A stretch of DNA of 27,250 nucleotides, from NCBI GenBank assembly GCA_009760855.2, contig WPIO01000551.1, positions 1 through 27,250 of the forward strand, in the 5' to 3' direction. A program made the translations under genes and the position numbers. This stretch comes from Cristatella mucedo. Taxonomy: Eukaryota; Bryozoa; Phylactolaemata; Cristatellidae. The notes below the pieces were generated by a model that did no database searches, had not been told where the DNA came from, and worked only from the letters and a program-made list of their open reading frames with translations. Positions within the stretch are counted from its first letter, which is position 1. Every line of letters starts with the position of its first letter. This document shows positions 22,963 to 27,250 of the stretch, in pieces.

Positions 22963-23589
22963 ATGTAGAAACTTCAAATCTGCATTTCGGAGCGTGCGCT
23001 GACTGGCAGCAGAGTGCTGCACCATGTTGAAAGCATTTCGCACGTAAATAACACGTTTTGCACAAGTTCGCACCAGATCGCGGAATATGTAGAAACTTCA
23101 AATCTGCATTTCGGAGCGTGCGCTGACTGGCAGCAGTGACGTGGCTGCACCATGTTTAAAGCATTTCGCACGTAAATAACACGTTTTAAACGAGTTCGCA
23201 CCAGATCGCGGAATATGTAGAAACTTCAAATCTGCATGTCGGAGCGTGCGCTGACTGGCAGCAGAGTGCTGCACCATGTTTAAAGCAGTTCGCACGTAAA
23301 TAACACGTTTCGCACGAGTTCGCACCAGATCGCGGAATGTGTAGAAACTCCAAATCTGCATGTCGGAGCGTGCGCTGACTGGCAGCAGAGTGCTGCACCA
23401 TGTTTAAAGCATTTCGCACGTAGAAATAACACGTTTTCGCACGAGTTCGCAGCCAGATCGCGGAATATGTAGAAACTTCAAATCTGCATGTCGGAGCGTG
23501 CGCTGACTGGCAGCAGAGTGCTGCACCATGTTTAAAGCATTTCGCACGTAAATAACACGTTTCGCACAAGTTCGCAGCAGATCGCGGAA

Positions 23590-23615
23590 TATGTAGAAAC
23601 TTAGCTGACTGGCAG
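23590..23615 (+). repeat. Monomer with about 22-bp deletion
   Basis: GTAGAAACTTA runs directly into GCTGACTGGCAG, losing the AAATCTGCAT and CGGAGCG section. The rest of the unit and both neighbours are normal, so this is a simple internal deletion. Confidence 0.8.
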
Positions 23616-24069
23616 CAGAGTGCTGCACCATGTTTAAAGCATTTCGCACGTAAATAACACGTTTCGCACGAGTTCGCACCAGATCGCGGAATATGTAGAA
23701 ACTCCAAATCTGCATGTCGGAGCGTGCGCTGACTGGCAGCAGAGTGCTGCACCATGTTTAAAGCATTTCGCACGTAAATAACACGTTTCGCACGAGTGTT
23801 CGCACCAGATCGCAGAATGTGTAGAAACTTCAAATCTGCATGTCGGAGCGTGCGCTGACTGGCAGCAGAGTGCTGCACCAGGTTTAAAGCATTTCGCACG
23901 TAAATAACACGTTTCGCACGAGTTCGCAGCAGATCGCGGAATATGTAGAAACTTCAAATCTGCATTTCGGAGCGTGCGCTGACTGGCAGCAGAGTGCTGC
24001 ACCATGTTTAAAGCATTTCGCACGTAAATAACACGTTTCGCACAAGTTCGCATCAGATCGCGGAATATG

Positions 24070-24113
24070 TAGAAACTAGATCGCACCAGATCGCGGAATA
24101 TGTAGAAACTTCA
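24070..24113 (+). repeat. Partial-unit duplication around GATCGC
   Basis: GTAGAAACT at 24069-24077 is followed by AGATCGCACCAGATCGCGG and then a second GTAGAAACTTC. About 33 extra bases are inserted, with GATCGC present twice close together. This looks like an out-of-register junction between two monomers. Confidence 0.75.
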
Positions 24114-25364
24114 AATCTGCATTTCGGAGCGTGCGCTGACTGGCAGCAGAGTGCTGCACCATGTTTAGAGCATTTCGCACGTAAATAACACGTTTCGCAC
24201 GAGTTCGGAGCAGATCGCGGAATATGTAGAAACTTTAAATCTGCATCTCGGAGCGTGCGCTGACTGGCAGCAGAGTGCTGCACCATGTTTAAAGCATTTC
24301 GCACGTAAATAACACGTGTCGCACAAGTTCGCACCAGATCGCGGAATATGTAGAAACTTCAAATCTGCATTTCGGAGCGTGCGCTGACTGGCAGCAGAGT
24401 GCTGCACCATGTTTAACGCAATTCGCACGTAAATAACACGTTTCGACCCAGTTCGCATCAGATCGCGGAATATGTAGAAACTTCAAATCTGCATGTCGGA
24501 GCGTGCGCTGACTGGCAGCAGAGTGCTGCACCATGTTTAAAGCATTTCGCACGTAAATAATACGTTTCGCACAAGTTCGCATCAGATCGCGGAATATGTA
24601 GAAGAAACGTTTATTATTGCATGTCGGAGCGTGCGCTGACTGGCAGCAGAGTGCTGCACCATGTTTAAAGCATTTCGCACGTAAATAACAAGTGTCGCAC
24701 AAGTTCGCATCAGATCGCGGAATATGTAGAAACTTCAAATCTGCATTTCGGAGCGTGCGCTGACTGGCAGCAGAGTGCTGCACCATGTTTAACGCATTTA
24801 GCACGTAAAATAACACGTTTCGCACGAGTTCGCACCAGATCGCGGAATATGTAGAAACTTCAAATCTGCATTTCGGAGCGTGCGGTGACTGGCAGCAGAG
24901 TGCTGCACCATGTTTAAAGCATTTCGCACGTAAATAACACGTTTCGCACGAGTTCAGAGCAGATCGCGGAATATGTAGAAACTTCAAATCTGCATGTCGG
25001 AGCGTGCGCTGACTGGCAGCAGAGTGCTGCACCATGTTTAAAGCATTTCGCACGTAAATAACACGTTTCGCACAAGTTGCATCAGATCGCGGAATATGTA
25101 GAAACTTTCAAAAATCTGCATGTCGGAGCGTGCGCTGACTGGCAGCAGAGTGCTGCACCATGTTTAACGCATTTCGCACGTAAATAACACGTTTCGCACG
25201 AGTTCGCACCAGATCGCGGAATATGTAGAAACTTCAAATTATGCATTTTCGGAGCGTGCGGTGATGGCAGGCAGAGAGTGCTGACACCATGTTTAAAGCA
25301 TTTCGCACGTAAATAACACGTTTCGCACAAGTTCGCATCAGATCGCGGAATATGTAAGAAAATG

Positions 25365-25373
25365 TTTTTTTTT
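25365..25373 (+). repeat. T homopolymer, 9 bases
   Basis: Nine T lie in a locally altered GTAGAAACTTC region inside an otherwise near-normal unit. Confidence 0.9.
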
Positions 25374-25639
25374 GGTATAATCTGTCTGCATGTTCGGAGC
25401 CGTGCGCTGAGATGGCAGCAGAGTGCTGCACCATGTTTAAAGCATTTCGCACGTAAATAACACGTTTCGCACAAGTTCGCATCAGATCGCGGAATATGTA
25501 GAAACTTCAAATCTGCATGTCGGAGCGTGCGCTGACTGACAGCAGAGTGCTGCACCATGTTTAAAGCATTTAGCACGTAAATAACACGTTTCGCACGAGT
25601 TCGCAGCAGATCGCGGAATATGTAGAAACTTCAAATCTG

Positions 25640-26260
25640 CATGTCGGAGCGTGCGCTCCCGGACAGCAGAGTTCTGCACCATGCTTAAAGCATTTCGCAC
25701 GTACATAACCGGTTCGCACAAGTTCGCGCAGAGCGCAGAATATGTGAGACACTTCAAATATGCATGTCGGAGCGCTGCGTGACTGGCCCAGCCACGCCGT
25801 CCCAGCTTTGAACCCACTAGGGTTAAAAGCATTTAGCACGTTAAAGAACACCGTTTCGCAGAGGCGTTGCACCCAGAGTCGCGGAACTATGTGAGACAAT
25901 TAAAAATCTTCATTTAGGAGCGTGCGATGACAGGCGGCAGAGTGCTTCACAGGTTTTAATGAATTTCGCACTAAACTAACCGTTTCGAAATTAGTTCAGA
26001 CCCGATCGCGGAATATGTAGAAACTTCAAATAGGCATTGTCGGGAGCGTGCGCTGACTGGCCGCAGAAGGGTCTGCACCATGTTTTTAGAGACATTTTCG
26101 CACTAAATAAACGTGTGCGCACGAGTTCGCACCCAGATCAAAGAAATGTGTAGAAAACTCTCCAATCTGCATTGCGGAGAGTGTCGCTGACTGGCAGCAG
26201 AGTGCTGCCACACTGTTTAACGCTTTTGGCCGGGAATGATTACGTTTCGCACGAGTTCGC
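25640..26260. repeat. Diverged satellite island with near-normal period
   Basis: Six units between anchors at 25557 and 26337 average about 130 bp, much less stretched than the 152-154 bp of the two large blocks. They still carry many differences, including substitutions such as AGATCAAAGAA for the GATCGCGG region near 26137. Part of the unit around 25785-25825 is hard to align. This could be true divergence or lower-quality sequence. Confidence 0.65.
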
Positions 26261-27250
26261 ACCAGATCGCGGAATATGTAGAAACTTCAAATCTGCATGT
26301 CGGAGCGTGCGCTGACTGGCAGCAGAGTGCTGCACCATGTTTAAAGCATTTCGCACGTAAATAACACGTTTCGCACGAGTTCGCAGCAGATCGCGGAATA
26401 TGTCGAAACTTCAAATCTGCATGTCGGAGCGTGTGCTTGCTCGCAGCTGAGATCTGCACCATGTTTAAAGCATTTCGCACGTAAATAACACGTTTCGCAC
26501 GAGTTCGCACCAGATCGCGGAATATGTAGAAACTTCAAATCTGCATGTCGGAGCGTGCGCTGACTGGCAGCAGAGTGCTGCACCATGTTTAAAGCATTTC
26601 GCACGTAAATAACACGTTTTGCACGAGTTCGCACCAGATCGCAGAAAGTGTAGTAACTTCAAATCTGCATGTCGGAGCGTGCGCTGACTGGCAGCAGAGT
26701 GCTGCACCGTGTTTAAAGCATTTCGCACGTAAATAACACGTTTCGCACGAGTTCGCACCAGATCGCGGAATATGTAGAAACTTTAAATCTGCATGTCGGA
26801 GCGTGCTCTGACTGGCAGCAGAGTGCTGCACCATGTTTAAAGCATTTCGCACGTAAAAAACACGTTTCGCACGAGTTCGCACCAGATCGCGGAATATGTA
26901 GAAACTTTAAATCTGCATGTCGGAGCGTGCGCTGACTGGCAGCAGAGTGCTGCACCATGTTTAAAGCATTTCGCACGTAAATAACACGTTTCGCACGAGT
27001 TCGCACCAGATCGCGGAATATGTAGAAACTTCAAATCTGCATTTCGGAGCGTGTTCTGACTGGCAGCAGAGTGCTGCACCATGTTTAAAGCATTTCGCAC
27101 GTAAATAACACGTTTCGCACGAGTTCGCACCAGATCGCGGAATATGTAGAAACTTCAAATCTGCATGTCGGAGCATGCACTGACTGGCAGCAGAGTGCTG
27201 CACCATGTTTAAAGCATTTCGCACGTAAACAACACGTTTCGCACAAGTTC

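Larger units (their letters stand above)
1..27250. repeat. 124-bp CpG-rich tandem satellite array, whole window
   Basis: Every part of the window can be matched to one head-to-tail unit. The anchor ATGTTTAAAGC recurs at 12, 136, 260, 384 and 508, and again at 4146, 4270, 4394 and onward, with an exact step of 124 bp in clean parts. All copies face the same way; I saw no inverted unit. By anchor counting there are roughly 200 units. The unit is about 49% GC with about 11 CpG, more than base composition predicts. The first and last bases are both inside the satellite, so the array extends beyond both ends. Long homogeneous head-to-tail arrays of 100-200 bp units are typical of centromeric or pericentromeric heterochromatin in eukaryotes; that location is inferred here. 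I do not recognise the family or species. Confidence 0.97.
16046..27250. repeat. Mostly clean satellite block E with noisy islands
   Basis: From 16055 to the end the array is mainly at the 124-bp period (roughly 88 units), with copies as good as those in 4141-11610 over 16750-17550, 19700-20140, 20900-21640, 23200-24050 and 26230-27250. Between these lie islands with extra bases and several rearranged monomers, listed separately. The final anchor is at 27205 and the window stops inside a unit. Confidence 0.9.

Overview
The window is one continuous piece of eukaryotic satellite DNA. A unit of about 124 bp is repeated head-to-tail from the first base to the last, roughly 200 times by my anchor count, and neither edge of the array is inside the window. 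I find no protein gene, RNA gene, mobile element or unique flanking sequence that I can support. The monomer is about 49% GC and unusually CpG-rich (about 11 CpG per 124 bp). Many differences between copies are CpG to TpG or CpA changes, which is the expected footprint of cytosine methylation. This points to a eukaryote with DNA methylation, perhaps an animal, and to a centromeric, pericentromeric or other heterochromatic location. I do not recognise the monomer and do not name a species.

Layout: 1-520 is clean array at an exact 124-bp period. 521-4140 is the same satellite stretched to about 152 bp per unit by scattered small insertions. 4141-11610 is clean (about 60 units, almost all 123-125 bp). 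11611-16045 is stretched again (about 154 bp per unit) and carries long C runs and one long T run. 16046-27250 is mostly clean, with noisier islands and several rearranged monomers. The stretched blocks have abrupt edges, mostly single-base insertions rich in C, and still-readable monomer subtypes. The simplest reading is unpolished long-read sequence in an assembly, not ancient decay, but the sequence alone cannot prove it.

Inside the monomer I see three TTCGCAC words spaced exactly 20 and 10 bp apart, a perfect 6-bp inverted repeat with a 3-base loop, a TTTAAA site and one GATC site. Monomer subtypes recur in a partly fixed order, with a TCTAG subtype at intervals of 9, 16, 4, 4 and 9 units, which suggests early higher-order structure. 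The many minus-strand reading frames of about 90 codons, and a few up to 281, are by-products of the repeat: 124 is 1 modulo 3, so each copy is read in the next frame, and longer frames arise where small indels reset the phase.
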